Of a stretch of 64,000 bases of DNA, positions 52,932 through 62,592 are shown in pieces (within the stretch, counting starts at the first letter, position 1; every line of letters begins with the position of its first letter). The stretch covers positions 62,001-126,000 of the forward strand of contig JACCET010000010.1 in the NCBI GenBank assembly GCA_013416405.1, in the 5' to 3' direction. The position numbers and the translations under genes were made by a program. The stretch comes from Alcaligenaceae bacterium (GTDB lineage Bacteria; Pseudomonadota; Gammaproteobacteria; Burkholderiales; Burkholderiaceae_B). The notes below the pieces were generated by a model, which worked only from the letters and a program-made list of their open reading frames with translations, was not told the origin of the DNA and did no database searches.

Positions 52932-52941
52932 CAAACGTTTG
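52932..52941. promoter_or_regulatory. TetR-type operator 4, autoregulatory
   Basis: CAAACGTTTG, a perfect 10-bp palindrome upstream of the tetR start, shares its arms with the boxes at 42322-42334, 42384-42396 and 47396-47411. Confidence 0.6.
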
Positions 52942-53136
52942 TTTATTAGATCATACCGTGAACCGCGATTCGTAAGCGGTACATCTACCCCATTATTCCG
53001 AGGCGGCCAGATTCATGGCTAAATACAAGTAGCCAGTCTATGCTAGCTATGCGTATAGCTTCCTTTTATTTTGTAGTGAGTTGTAGTATCATAAAGCGTC
53101 GGTTATATTCAATGTAACAAATTTCAAAATTCTCAT

Positions 53137-55149
53137 ATGGCTACCAACAACACAACACTTGCAGACTTCATTTGGAAAAACGCGGATGACCTTTGGGGCG
53201 ACTTCCAGCATGTCGATTTCGGCAAAATCATCTTGCCATTTACCCTTTTGCGGCGTCTGGAATGCGTGTTGGAGTCGACCCGTGAAAAGGTGCTGAGCAC
53301 GATGAAGGCGATGCAGGGTCGCCCCATCGACTTGGATATCGTTCTGCCACAGATCACAGGTTTCTCGTTTTACAACTCGTCCGAATACAGTCTGGCTACG
53401 TTGGGGGCGACGCGCACCCGTCAGAATCTGGAGGACTACATTGCCAAGTTCTCAGGCAATGCCCGGGTGATTTTCGAACAGTTCGACTTCACCAATACGC
53501 TGGCCCGGATGGACCGCGCCGGCGTTCTGTATCGCATCTGCCAGAACTTTGCAGCCATCGATCTTCACCCATCGACAGTGCCTGACCGGGTGATGAGTAA
53601 CGTGTATGAACACTTGATCCGTCGTTTTGGGTCGGAAGTCAATGAGGCGGCTGAGGACTTCATGACGCCGCGCGATGTGGTGCATCTGGCGATTGAGGTG
53701 TTGCTGGACCCTGACGATCACCTCTTCGAGGAGAATCCGGGGCTAATTCGTACGATTTATGACCCGACATGCGGGACAGGTGGGTTTCTGACTGACGGCA
53801 TGGATCACGTGGACGCGCTGCGGGATCGCTTCAAGGTCGCACCCACGCTTGTGCCCTACGGCCAGGAGCTTGAACCTCAAACACATGCCGTGGCCTTAAC
53901 CAGCATGTTGCTGCGCACGCTTGAGTCCGACCCGGGCCGTGATCTCTCCAAAAACATCAAGCTGGGCAGCACGTTGTCCAATGACCAGCACGCCGATGAG
54001 CGCTTCCACTACTGCGTAAGTAACCCGCCGTTCGGCAAGCCCTGGGGCAAGGATCAGGATGCCGTCGTGCGTGAGCACCAGGAAAAGGGGTTTGAAGGCC
54101 GCTTTGGCCCAAAGCTGCCCCGTATCAGCGATGGCTCCATGCTGTTCTTGCAGCACCTGGTCGCAAAGTTCGAGTCGCCAGAACGCGGGGGTGGCCGAGG
54201 CGTGATCGTTCTGTCCGGCAGCCCGCTCTTTAATGGTGGGGCAGGGTCCGGCGAATCCGAAATCAGGCGCCACCTGCTTGAAAACGATACGGTGGAAGCC
54301 ATCATTGCGCTACCGACTGAGATCTTCTTCCGTACCGGCATCGGCACCTACCTCTGGGTGCTATCGAACAAGAAGCCGGAGCACCGCAAGGGTAAGGTAC
54401 AGCTGATTGATGCGACGAACCACTACACCTCAATGCGTAAGAACGAGGGGAATAAACGCCGGCAGATCGGAGAAAGCCAAATCCGAGAAATCGTGGAGAT
54501 GTATGCCGCATTCGAGCCTTCCAAGGAAAGCAAGGTTTTCGATTACCGAGAGTTCGGCTACCGCCGTATCCGGGTGCTGCGTCCGCTTCGGATGAAAATG
54601 CACATGAATGAGGCAGGCCTGCTCGCGCTCAAGAACGAAAAAGCATGGGCCCGACTGACTGAAGAGCAGCAAGCCGCCTGGGAAGCGCTCATCACTGAGC
54701 AACTTGGAGCCGTCAACGAATACGGTTGGGCAGAACAGTTCTGCGCTATGGCTCCCTCCCTCAATGCGAAAGTGGGTAAGGTCGCAAAAGCCTTCATCAA
54801 GGCATTCATCAATGCCTTCGGCAAGCGTGACCCGGAAGGCGAGATCGTGCTTGATAAGGACGGGAACCCCATGTCCGATAGTGAGCTCACGGACTACGAA
54901 AACGTCCCGCTCACACAGGACATCCGCGACTATTTCGCTAGGGAAGTGCTGCCTCACGTCCCTGATGCTTGGATTGACCTCTCCTACACGGACGAACAGG
55001 ACGGAGAAGTGGGCATCGTCGGCTACGAGATCAACTTTAACCGTTACTTCTATGAGTACCAGCCGCCGCGCGACCTGCATGAGATTGATGCAGAACTCAA
55101 GGCGGTGGAGGAAGAGATCCGTCAGATTTTGGATGAGGTGACGGAATGA
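53137..55149 (+). CDS. hsdM: Type I restriction-modification DNA methyltransferase HsdM
   Basis: 670 aa N6-adenine methyltransferase subunit. The N-terminal HsdM helical domain (LADFIWKNADDLWGDFQHVD) is followed by motif I YDPTCGTGGFLTDG (Asp209 to Gly216) and motif IV SNPPFGKPW (Asn296 to Phe299). The C-terminal ~170 residues form the extension that meets HsdS. It overlaps hsdS by 4 bp. No clear ribosome site precedes ATG 53137 (AT-rich TTCAAAATTCTCAT), so initiation may be weak or the start may be leader-limited. Confidence 0.95.
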   Translation: MATNNTTLADFIWKNADDLWGDFQHVDFGKIILPFTLLRRLECVLESTREKVLSTMKAMQGRPIDLDIVLPQITGFSFYNSSEYSLATLGATRTRQNLEDYIAKFSGNARVIFEQFDFTNTLARMDRAGVLYRICQNFAAIDLHPSTVPDRVMSNVYEHLIRRFGSEVNEAAEDFMTPRDVVHLAIEVLLDPDDHLFEENPGLIRTIYDPTCGTGGFLTDGMDHVDALRDRFKVAPTLVPYGQELEPQTHAVALTSMLLRTLESDPGRDLSKNIKLGSTLSNDQHADERFHYCVSNPPFGKPWGKDQDAVVREHQEKGFEGRFGPKLPRISDGSMLFLQHLVAKFESPERGGGRGVIVLSGSPLFNGGAGSGESEIRRHLLENDTVEAIIALPTEIFFRTGIGTYLWVLSNKKPEHRKGKVQLIDATNHYTSMRKNEGNKRRQIGESQIREIVEMYAAFEPSKESKVFDYREFGYRRIRVLRPLRMKMHMNEAGLLALKNEKAWARLTEEQQAAWEALITEQLGAVNEYGWAEQFCAMAPSLNAKVGKVAKAFIKAFINAFGKRDPEGEIVLDKDGNPMSDSELTDYENVPLTQDIRDYFAREVLPHVPDAWIDLSYTDEQDGEVGIVGYEINFNRYFYEYQPPRDLHEIDAELKAVEEEIRQILDEVTE

Positions 55150-56456
55150 TCGAGTCTAACGCCTATCCGAAATACCAGGACGCGAAAATTCCATGGCTTG
55201 ATGCGGTTCCGGAGCATTGGGATGTGATGCCTTTATTTTCTGTTGCGACAGAAATAAGAGTCAAGAACATTGGGATGATCGAAACTAATCTTCTATCCTT
55301 GAGTTACGGTCAGATTGTACGAAGGGACATCAATAGCAACGAAGGCCTGTTGCCAGAATCGTTCGAGACTTATCAGATCGTTGAGGCGGGGGATATTGTT
55401 TTCAGAATGACTGATCTGCAAAACGATCAACGAAGTCTAAGATCAGCACTGGCACGAGAAAGAGGCATTATCACTTCGGCCTACATTGCGGTTCGTCCAG
55501 ACCAGATGAATTCAAAGTTTCTGAACTATCAGATGCGAGCCTATGATGTTCAGAAGGTGTTTTATGCGATGGGTGGAGGTCTGCGACAGTCTCTGAAATT
55601 TGAGGATATGCGGAGACTTCCGCTTGTAATCCCGTCTACATCCGAGCAACAGTTTATTGTGGATTACTTGGATCGCGAAACCGTCCGCATCGACACTCTG
55701 ATCGCCAAGAAAACCCGCTTCATCGAACTCCTCAAAGAGAAGCGTCAGGCCGTCATTACCAAGGCGGTGACAAAGGGGCTGGATGATTCGGCGGAAATGA
55801 AGGATTCGGGATTGAAGTGGCTTGGATATGTTCCGACACACTGGTCAGTCATGGCTTGTAAATATGGCTGCTCACTCATTAAAGATGGAACTCATCTACC
55901 TCCTGCCCGAGTTGGTGACGGAGTTCCTCTTCTGAGTGTTCGCAACGTGCAGGACGGGAAGTTCAGCTTCCGACCCGACGACTCGATGATATCTGAAGCG
56001 GACTACACAGAACTCTGTCGCTCTTTCCAACCTATGGCAAACGACGTTCTACTCGCTATAGTTGGCGCAACAATTGGAAAGACCGCAGTTATTCCTGAGA
56101 GTATGGGGCGCTTCCATATTCAGAGAAGTCTCGCTGTATTCAGGTTTAACGAAAACCATAACTATCTGTTTATGCACTTCGTTTTTCAGTCATCCGGGTT
56201 TCAACAGCTCCTCTGGGAAGGGATTGGATTTTCGGCCCAACCCGGCGTCTATCTTGGTGCTCTTGCGAATTTCAGAATTCCGGTCCCTCCAACTTATGAG
56301 CAGCGAAAAATTGTGGAGTATCTCGCAAGGAAATGCGAACGAACTGATGCGCTAATACAAAAAGCCCAGCGCAGCATCGAACTCCTCAAGGAAAAGCGCT
56401 CTGCTCTCATCACTGCCGCCGTCACCGGCAAAATCGACGTTCGGGAGGCTGCATGA
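55146..56456 (+). CDS. hsdS: Type I restriction specificity subunit HsdS
   Basis: 436 aa, two target-recognition domains (about residues 15-165 and 220-385) separated by conserved helices. The two conserved helical regions repeat: TLIAKKTRFIELLKEKRQAV and ALIQKAQRSIELLKEKRSAL, each ending TKAVTKG or TAAVTGK. Recognition parts are AT-richer than the flanking hsdM and hsdR, as expected for frequently swapped domains. The recognised sequence cannot be predicted. It overlaps hsdM and hsdR by 4 bp. Confidence 0.94.
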   Translation: MIESNAYPKYQDAKIPWLDAVPEHWDVMPLFSVATEIRVKNIGMIETNLLSLSYGQIVRRDINSNEGLLPESFETYQIVEAGDIVFRMTDLQNDQRSLRSALARERGIITSAYIAVRPDQMNSKFLNYQMRAYDVQKVFYAMGGGLRQSLKFEDMRRLPLVIPSTSEQQFIVDYLDRETVRIDTLIAKKTRFIELLKEKRQAVITKAVTKGLDDSAEMKDSGLKWLGYVPTHWSVMACKYGCSLIKDGTHLPPARVGDGVPLLSVRNVQDGKFSFRPDDSMISEADYTELCRSFQPMANDVLLAIVGATIGKTAVIPESMGRFHIQRSLAVFRFNENHNYLFMHFVFQSSGFQQLLWEGIGFSAQPGVYLGALANFRIPVPPTYEQRKIVEYLARKCERTDALIQKAQRSIELLKEKRSALITAAVTGKIDVREAA

Positions 56457-59400
56457 TCGGCACTGCTCACCACGAGAAGCATTTTGAGGCTCATATCGTT
56501 CAGAAGCTGCAAGGACAAGGCTGGCTGGTTGGCACGACTGCCGGCTACGACATCGAGCATGCTTTGTACCCTGAGGATCTGGTGGGTTGGCTGCGGGAGA
56601 CACAGGAAGACAAGTGGAAGAAGCTGGTTGCGGCCAATGGCGCGAAAGCTACTGATGTGTTGATGGCGCGCCTGGCGCAGGCTCTTGAGGAAAAAGGCAC
56701 GATCCACACGCTGCGTCGTGGTTTTGCGATCGCTGGGTGCGGGCATATCGATCTTTCTGAGGCAGCGCCCGAGGACAAGCGTAACGACAAGGTGGTGGCA
56801 CGCTATGCAGCGAACCGGCTGCGCGTAGTCCCTCAGCTTAAATACCATCCTGCACGCGAATTTGCCATTGATCTGGTCTTTTTCTTTAATGGCCTGCCTG
56901 TGGCCACCCTGGAGGTAAAGACCGATTTCACGCAGTCGGCTGGGTTGGCGGTTGAGCAGTACAAAAACGATCGCCTCCCCTTTGACTCAAAGACCCGGCG
57001 CCGTGAACCGTTGCTGACTTTCAAGCGTGGTGCGATCGTGCATTTCGCCATGTCCGAGTCCGACATCCAGATGGCCACCAAGCTCGATGGCGCAAACACC
57101 TTTTTCCTGCCTTTCAATAAAGGCCGTGATGGTCATGCGGGCAACCCGGCGCGCGCTGATGGCGAATACCCTGTAGCCTACTTTTGGGAAGATGTTTGTC
57201 AGCGCGACGCGTGGATTCGCATTTTTCACAACTTCATCTACATCGAAAAGAAGGATGTTGTTGACCTCAAGGGCAACTGGAGCAAGCAAGAGCGGCTGAT
57301 CTTTCCTCGTTTTCATCAGTGGACGGCGGTGAACGCCATGATCGCTGATGCTCATGCAAACGGCCCGGGCATGGCTTATCTGTGCGAGCACAGCGCGGGC
57401 TCAGGCAAAACCGCTACGATTGCCTGGACGGCACACGATCTGGTTAAGCTGCGCCGTGATGATGGAGCGCCCATCTTCGATACGGTCATCATCGTCACTG
57501 ATCGCACCGTCCTAGACGACCAGCTACAAGAAGCGGTCCAGCAGTTGGATCACCAGAAGGGTTTGATTACGGCTATCGATCGAGATAAGGGGTCTAAATC
57601 CAAGAGCCAGCAGCTCACCGAAGCCTTGCTCAAGGGTGTGCCCATCATCGTGGTGACGATCCAGACCTTCCCTTATGCGATGGAGGCGATCCTCACTGAA
57701 AAGTCACTCAAGGATAAGACGTTTGGCGTGATCATTGATGAGGCCCATGCCTCTCAGACGGGCTCTACCGCGTCCAAGCTTCAGGCCACGCTTGCCTTGC
57801 AGTCCAAGGACAAGATGGAGGCGATGACGATTGAAGAACTTCTGGGAGAAATCCAGAAGTCCCGCGTGCGCCCCAGCAATGTTTCGCACTTTGCCTTCAC
57901 GGCAACGCCCAAGCACAGCACTTTAATGCTCTTTGGTCGCGTACCCGATCCAAGCAAGCCCGCATCCAACGACAATCTTCCCCAGGCCTTCCATCGTTAC
58001 CCGATGCGCCAGGCGATTGAGGAAGGGTTCATCCTTGATGTGCTCGAAGGCTATGTGCCCTACAAGGCCGCCTTTAACCTATCAAAGAATTTGCTCGATG
58101 AAAAACGCGTCGATAGCAAATCGGCAAAAAGAGCCTTGGCGCGCTGGATGGCCCTGCATCCAACGAACGTCACGCAAAAAGTGGAGTTCATAATCCAGCA
58201 CTTTTCGAGCAACGTGATGCACCTGCTCGACGGCAAAGCCAAGGCGATGGTCGTGACAAGCTCTCGCGCGGCCGCCGTGCGATACAAGAAAGGATTTGAC
58301 GCCTACCTTGAAAAGCACCCCGAGCACAAAGGGATACATGCCTTAGTGGCGTTCTCGGGGAAGCTCACCGGGAGTCAGATCATGCATGCCGATGATGCGC
58401 TCGCCGGTGAGGAGTTCATTATTGATGACGGAGATGAATTCACTGAAATCTCTATGAATCCTGATGCTAAGAGCCCGGACCTGCGCATTGCCTTTGATCG
58501 ACCGGAGTTTCGCGTCATGATCGTGGCCGACAAATTCCAGACTGGGTTTGATCAGCCCAAGCTCGTATCGATGTATAACGACAAGAAGATCGCCAATGAG
58601 GTGGAGATCGTTCAAACCTATTCGCGTTTGAACCGTACTGCGCCCGGGAAAGACGTCACCTTCATCATCGACTTTGCTAACGATCCAGAGGTGATTCGAG
58701 CCGCGTTTGCCAAGTATGATGCCGGCGCTCAAATCCATGAAATACAGGATCCCAACGTTATTTACACCATTAAGGGACGCCTGGACGAAGCAGGCTTCTA
58801 TGATGAGTCTGATGTCGAAGCCTTCCAGGTTGCACGGTTCAAGAGCATTCAAGCACTCATCGAAACGGATTCATCCTCTCATAAGGCGCTTTACGCTGCT
58901 ACGCAGGCGCCCACAGATGCTTTCAACGATGCGATGAAGGTTACGCGCGAAGCGATAGAGGCGGCGGATCTTGCTTTCGACAAGGCTCAGAAGTTGGGTA
59001 ATGAAGCGGGCATGAAGCAGGCAGACTTTGAACGCAAGGAGGCTGCGCAGGCCTTACAGCAGCTCCTGGGGTTTAAAACGGATCTCGCCAAATTCGTGCG
59101 TACGTACCACTACGTTGCGCAGCTCATCAAGCTAGGCGATCCTGATCTTGAGGGCTTCGCTGCGTTCGCCAAGCTGTTGTCCAAGCGCCTGGACGGTGTG
59201 GCGCCTGAGGCGGTTGACCTGCAAGGGCTCTTGTTGACTGGCTTTGACATCAAAGCCAGAGAGGACAACCAAGCAGAAGGCGAGGAGCCAGAAGTGCTCA
59301 ATCCGATGGGGGCGGGTGGTGGTAAGGGCCCGGTTGGCATGCCCGTCTACATTGCGGAAATCATCGAAAAGCTGAACGCTCTGTTTGGCGAGGCTACACC

Positions 59401-59680
59401 TCTCAAGGACCGGGCTGCGTTTGCGGATCAGACTTTGTCTATTCTGTCTGAAAACGCCCTGGTCATGGCTCAGGTGGAGAACAATGCCAAGGATCAAGCG
59501 CTGAAGGGGAATCTGCCAGGTGCGGTTATGAACGCCGTCGTGCGCGCAATGACATCCCATAGCGGGATCGCGGAGCTCTTGCTCAAGGACCCACAGACGA
59601 TGCAGGCCTATACGAGCTTCCTTTTCGATCTCCTGAAGGAAGGCAAGCGTATCGATATGGACCTTTTGGAGTCTAGCTGA
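56453..59680 (+). CDS. hsdR: Type I restriction endonuclease/translocase HsdR
   Basis: 1075 aa, full length. The nuclease domain near the N-terminus has the PD-ExK residues Asp140, Glu154 and Lys156 (FAIDLVFFFNG...LEVKTDF). The SF2 motor follows: Walker A EHSAGSGKTATIAW, Walker B IIDEAHASQTG, motif III FTATPKHSTLML and motif VI QTYSRLNRT. The C-terminal helical domain is long. All parts look intact, so the system should restrict as well as modify. Confidence 0.95.
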   Translation: MIGTAHHEKHFEAHIVQKLQGQGWLVGTTAGYDIEHALYPEDLVGWLRETQEDKWKKLVAANGAKATDVLMARLAQALEEKGTIHTLRRGFAIAGCGHIDLSEAAPEDKRNDKVVARYAANRLRVVPQLKYHPAREFAIDLVFFFNGLPVATLEVKTDFTQSAGLAVEQYKNDRLPFDSKTRRREPLLTFKRGAIVHFAMSESDIQMATKLDGANTFFLPFNKGRDGHAGNPARADGEYPVAYFWEDVCQRDAWIRIFHNFIYIEKKDVVDLKGNWSKQERLIFPRFHQWTAVNAMIADAHANGPGMAYLCEHSAGSGKTATIAWTAHDLVKLRRDDGAPIFDTVIIVTDRTVLDDQLQEAVQQLDHQKGLITAIDRDKGSKSKSQQLTEALLKGVPIIVVTIQTFPYAMEAILTEKSLKDKTFGVIIDEAHASQTGSTASKLQATLALQSKDKMEAMTIEELLGEIQKSRVRPSNVSHFAFTATPKHSTLMLFGRVPDPSKPASNDNLPQAFHRYPMRQAIEEGFILDVLEGYVPYKAAFNLSKNLLDEKRVDSKSAKRALARWMALHPTNVTQKVEFIIQHFSSNVMHLLDGKAKAMVVTSSRAAAVRYKKGFDAYLEKHPEHKGIHALVAFSGKLTGSQIMHADDALAGEEFIIDDGDEFTEISMNPDAKSPDLRIAFDRPEFRVMIVADKFQTGFDQPKLVSMYNDKKIANEVEIVQTYSRLNRTAPGKDVTFIIDFANDPEVIRAAFAKYDAGAQIHEIQDPNVIYTIKGRLDEAGFYDESDVEAFQVARFKSIQALIETDSSSHKALYAATQAPTDAFNDAMKVTREAIEAADLAFDKAQKLGNEAGMKQADFERKEAAQALQQLLGFKTDLAKFVRTYHYVAQLIKLGDPDLEGFAAFAKLLSKRLDGVAPEAVDLQGLLLTGFDIKAREDNQAEGEEPEVLNPMGAGGGKGPVGMPVYIAEIIEKLNALFGEATPLKDRAAFADQTLSILSENALVMAQVENNAKDQALKGNLPGAVMNAVVRAMTSHSGIAELLLKDPQTMQAYTSFLFDLLKEGKRIDMDLLESS

Positions 59681-59708
59681 TCGTCGGACGCTTGAAGTTC
59701 TAATGATC

Positions 59709-59730
59709 AGAAAGGGGCTTGCCCCTTTCT
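59709..59730 (+). terminator. Strong hairpin after hsdR
   Basis: AGAAAGGGGC and GCCCCTTTCT form a 10-bp perfect stem around two bases, 28 bp after the hsdR stop. No separate T-run follows, so termination strength is uncertain. Confidence 0.5.
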
Positions 59731-59751
59731 CGACTGGTTGATTGAAGCAAG

Positions 59752-60126
59752 ATGAAAAAACGCCCAACCATTACAAAGGAAGCGATCTGGGCCGCCGCAG
59801 ATCAGATCGAAGCCTCCGGCGCTTACGCGAGTCAAGCGGCGATACGTACAGTCCTGGGCGGGGGTAGCTACACGACCATTACGGCGGCAATGGAGGAGCG
59901 CAAGCGACTTCCTCGCACAGACGTCAAGACATTTTCCGCACCCATGCCAAAGGCTCTGTCCGAGCGATTTGGGGTTTTGGGAGAGGAGGTTTGGGCACTA
60001 GCACTGGTGCATGCCCATGAGCGGTGGCGTCAACGTGTACAGGAGCTTGAAGAGGCGTTAACAGCAGCAGAGGATCAGATTGCTAGCCTGGGCGATGAGA
60101 TCAAAAGGCTTAAAAAAGATGCGTGA
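59752..60126 (+). CDS. KfrA-like DNA-binding protein
   Basis: 124 aa. The N-terminal half matches the KfrA/plasmid replication-region DNA-binding domain: ITKEAIWAAADQIEASGAYA, SQAAIRTVLGGGSYTTITAAM. The C-terminal half is a coiled coil (RVQELEEALTAAEDQIASLG), shorter than in plasmid KfrA (more than 300 aa). Such short forms are often found beside restriction and other accessory operons as likely regulators or nucleoid-binding proteins. Same strand as hsdR, after the hairpin. Confidence 0.82.
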   Translation: MKKRPTITKEAIWAAADQIEASGAYASQAAIRTVLGGGSYTTITAAMEERKRLPRTDVKTFSAPMPKALSERFGVLGEEVWALALVHAHERWRQRVQELEEALTAAEDQIASLGDEIKRLKKDA

Positions 60127-60197
60127 ATTGGATTAAACCAGACCTAATCTGACGATAGGCCTAGCGCTATGAAGCGGCACTCGGCCGACGGGCACAC

Positions 60198-60611
60198 TTA
60201 ACGGAGCGTGTTGGCAAGAAGAATGCTCTTCAACGCTTCCACGACAACGATGTTATTAATGCGACTAAAGCCGAAAGCGAAGTTGCCCTGCTCTTTCACA
60301 AAGGACTTGAGCCAGGATTCGCCATTGAGTGGCGGCATGGGGTCGAGGAGTTGGCCATCTGTGCCGATAACTCGGCTCTTGAATAAAGGCTTGTCTGAAG
60401 GTTCGACAGAGCCGATCACAAAAGTCGCACGCAAATAGTATTTGCGCGGACTACCTTCCCCAGCAATGAGCAAGATACGGCTCCCCTTGATGTTCACAGT
60501 CGGTTTTTTTGTATAGATAGCAAGCTTGTCAATATCGATGGCTGGGTAGCCCATCTTTTCAGCTTTGTGATAAACGATGTAATTATGCATATCTGTATGA
60601 AGCGCATCCAC
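60198..60611 (-). CDS. Unrecognised protein, 137 aa
   Basis: Last gene of a four-gene minus-strand operon; its ATG overlaps the stop of the metallopeptidase gene by 1 bp. It is soluble, with a beta-rich centre (NIKGSRILLIAGEGSPRKYY, LRATFVIGSVEP) and a C-terminal FVKEQGNFAFGFSRINN. The SRILLIAGEGSPRKYYL region recalls the small beta-barrel domains found in some restriction-associated proteins, but I cannot name the family. Function unknown. Confidence 0.65.
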   Translation of the reverse strand: MDALHTDMHNYIVYHKAEKMGYPAIDIDKLAIYTKKPTVNIKGSRILLIAGEGSPRKYYLRATFVIGSVEPSDKPLFKSRVIGTDGQLLDPMPPLNGESWLKSFVKEQGNFAFGFSRINNIVVVEALKSILLANTLR

Positions 60612-61456
60612 TACCGGAATGCAGGTTTCTTGTGTGGAATGTATGAGCCATGCTCGTTATATTTTCGGCCTGAATCCCAGTCAGGGCCAACCTCAAACAT
60701 CGATGGCTCCAAATACAGTAGGACAAGCGCTGTACCCGCTGTGCTAACAAGGCATTGTTCTTGAACCTCATACTCGCCAGCGTCATTGTTTATGAACCAG
60801 ACATCAGCCGGTTGTTTTCTCAATCCTTGGCACTCCTTACCATAATGAAGTAAGTCATAGGTAAAAGAGTCTTCGTCTAGCTCCTCTTTTAGGCGCCAGC
60901 GTGTTGGAATATCTTGGGCAGGAACCGCCCAACGTTTCCCATTACGATCATAGCAAGCGACGATGACTGGCTGCGTATTAACGTTGGCTAAGCGCAATGT
61001 GGTGGTCAGTATGCTTGTCTCAAAATCATGGGCAACATTTATCAGCTGTTGAAATGTTGGTGTGCCGAATGACTTAATCAGTGGATTAAATAACGATCTA
61101 GGAAGCAGTAGATGCGCAGCAAAACTATCTGCTTCTCTCTCCAAAGCTCGGTCAGATGACAAGTTTGTATCAGGATCATCCACACGACACCTAAAAGAGC
61201 GTCCTCGATGTAGATGCCAATGCCCGAGTTCGTGAGCCACGGAAAATCGCTCGCGACCACGTACCTTTGATGGGTTGATGGTGGCAATGGCACGATCACG
61301 GTAACCCACTAGAGACGCCTCACACCCCGTCATAGGTTCATAGACAACCTCAACTTGAGAGTCGAACGCGATGGCTTCGATGTCCAGATCTTCAGGGGTG
61401 CTGATGCCCAGATTTGCAATCAATGCCTCAGCGCGCTCTCCAATGGTCGCTGTCAC
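60611..61456 (-). CDS. ImmA/IrrE-family metallopeptidase
   Basis: 281 aa zinc protease of the family that cleaves phage- or ICE-type repressors (ImmA) or DdrO (IrrE). The HExxH motif is VAHELGHWHLH with His75, Glu76 and His79, and a downstream acidic ALEREADSFAAHLLLP supplies the third ligand. There is no N-terminal HTH, so the target repressor must be a separate protein. The C-terminal ~120 residues carry no known domain. It is third in the operon after a sigma-like protein and a small protein, with 4-bp overlap. This order suggests regulated proteolysis of a partner in the operon. Confidence 0.88.
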   Translation of the reverse strand: MTATIGERAEALIANLGISTPEDLDIEAIAFDSQVEVVYEPMTGCEASLVGYRDRAIATINPSKVRGRERFSVAHELGHWHLHRGRSFRCRVDDPDTNLSSDRALEREADSFAAHLLLPRSLFNPLIKSFGTPTFQQLINVAHDFETSILTTTLRLANVNTQPVIVACYDRNGKRWAVPAQDIPTRWRLKEELDEDSFTYDLLHYGKECQGLRKQPADVWFINNDAGEYEVQEQCLVSTAGTALVLLYLEPSMFEVGPDWDSGRKYNEHGSYIPHKKPAFR

Positions 61457-61848
61457 TTATCATCTCCGTCCCTAGTCGAGTCCTCAAGGCTTTTGAGTTG
61501 TGTGTACAACGCTATCGCCTCATTGTCGGACAACTCCCCAAGGTTGCGTGCAGCCAGCGTAAATCTGCTGTCATTAGATGCATTTTCTAAGAAAAGTCGT
61601 GCTTCTTCTGCTGAGACGTCCTGTAGTGTCGCAGAGGGTTTGGCCTTTAGAGCTGCATATCCGGCTTTCGCCGCAGCAAGGCGTGAACGACTAGCTTGTG
61701 CCTTGGCAGCTTTGAGCAGGTCAAGCCCCTTGGCTTGTACTGTTTCTGGGTTCAGTCCTTCCAGAATCTGGTCATCGGGAGCCTCGATTAGTTCAGAGAC
61801 AAATGTATCAATGAAGTTGTCAAATTCGTTGCTCGACTTCGTATTCAT
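61453..61848 (-). CDS. Small helical protein between sigma-like and ImmA genes
   Basis: 131 aa from ATG 61848, chosen for GGAG 7 bp upstream and a 4-bp overlap with the sigma-like gene. Unrecognised. It is mainly helical: acidic N-terminus (NFIDTFVSELIEAPDDQIL), then an Ala/Lys-rich helix (LLKAAKAQASRSRLAAAKAG), then DVSAEEARLFLENASNDSRF. No HTH, no signal. In this position it could be an anti-sigma or the peptidase substrate; both are inference. Confidence 0.7.
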   Translation of the reverse strand: MNTKSSNEFDNFIDTFVSELIEAPDDQILEGLNPETVQAKGLDLLKAAKAQASRSRLAAAKAGYAALKAKPSATLQDVSAEEARLFLENASNDSRFTLAARNLGELSDNEAIALYTQLKSLEDSTRDGDDK

Positions 61849-62429
61849 GTTGATCTCCACTCCGTATCCAGCGCGTTTAATCGGCGCAGGAGCCGGTTTC
61901 TGGCCGCATCGTATCTCTTTTCATCCCATCCCAGCGTCTCGCGTGCTTCTGCACCTCGCTCACCTTCAGCCCAGGCCATGACAAGCAACTCAAGCTCTTC
62001 GTCCCCTCCTAGTGCTGCATAGAGTTCAGCTAATTGCTGCTTCCCAGAAAGCTCATCTTCAGGGGTAACTGTTACTTCGCCATGAGCTATTGGCGTCCTA
62101 GCATCTTCATCGGTTTCAAATGCATCCACAACTACGTGCTGGTCGATAGGACTAACATCATTATGCTTGCGCGCATTGCTAGCGATGCTATGCATTACGC
62201 CCTTAAGTACGACAAGAGGATGAAGGTCAACCGGCCAGACTCGGGTTCCGTCCAACAACCGACACAACGCCTCTTGCAGCAAGTCGCCAGACGCCCAACC
62301 AATTACACCGCCACAGAGAAGCTTTGCAATGGACTCTGCTCGCTTCCAGTCAGCTGGACTGAGGCCCTGAAGGGAAGCCTCTACTTCAGCCTTAAATAAG
62401 CGCTCATTTGGGCTAGTTATAGCAGACAT
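61845..62429 (-). CDS. RNA polymerase sigma factor-like protein
   Basis: 194 aa with an ECF-like layout: region 2-like helices (WKRAESIAKLLCGGVIGWAS, DLLQEALCRLLDG) and a C-terminal region 4-like HTH (LELLVMAWAEGERGAEARET, DEKRYDAARNRLLRRL). Resemblance is partial; region 2.4 contacts are weak, so it may be a sigma-like DNA-binding regulator rather than a true sigma factor. It is first in the operon and divergent from the 314-residue protein gene, 163 bp away, which it may control. Confidence 0.75.
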   Translation of the reverse strand: MSAITSPNERLFKAEVEASLQGLSPADWKRAESIAKLLCGGVIGWASGDLLQEALCRLLDGTRVWPVDLHPLVVLKGVMHSIASNARKHNDVSPIDQHVVVDAFETDEDARTPIAHGEVTVTPEDELSGKQQLAELYAALGGDEELELLVMAWAEGERGAEARETLGWDEKRYDAARNRLLRRLNALDTEWRST

Positions 62430-62592
62430 AGATGGGTTCTCCCTCCCTATGACTCTTGACCGCGCCTCACTGGACGGCCTGGATGAAAAATATTTTTTTT
62501 ATGCCGGCGTCCACGAAGCCAGTCTCAGGAGTCCTATCAGATAAGAGGCAGAGTTTCCGCCGCCTCACTTACTTTTATAAGGAACTCTTACG

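Noticed and set aside
61845-62429. Firm call as an ECF sigma factor
   Set aside because: Region 4-like HTH is plausible but region 2 promoter-melting residues are not clear, so only sigma-like is claimed.
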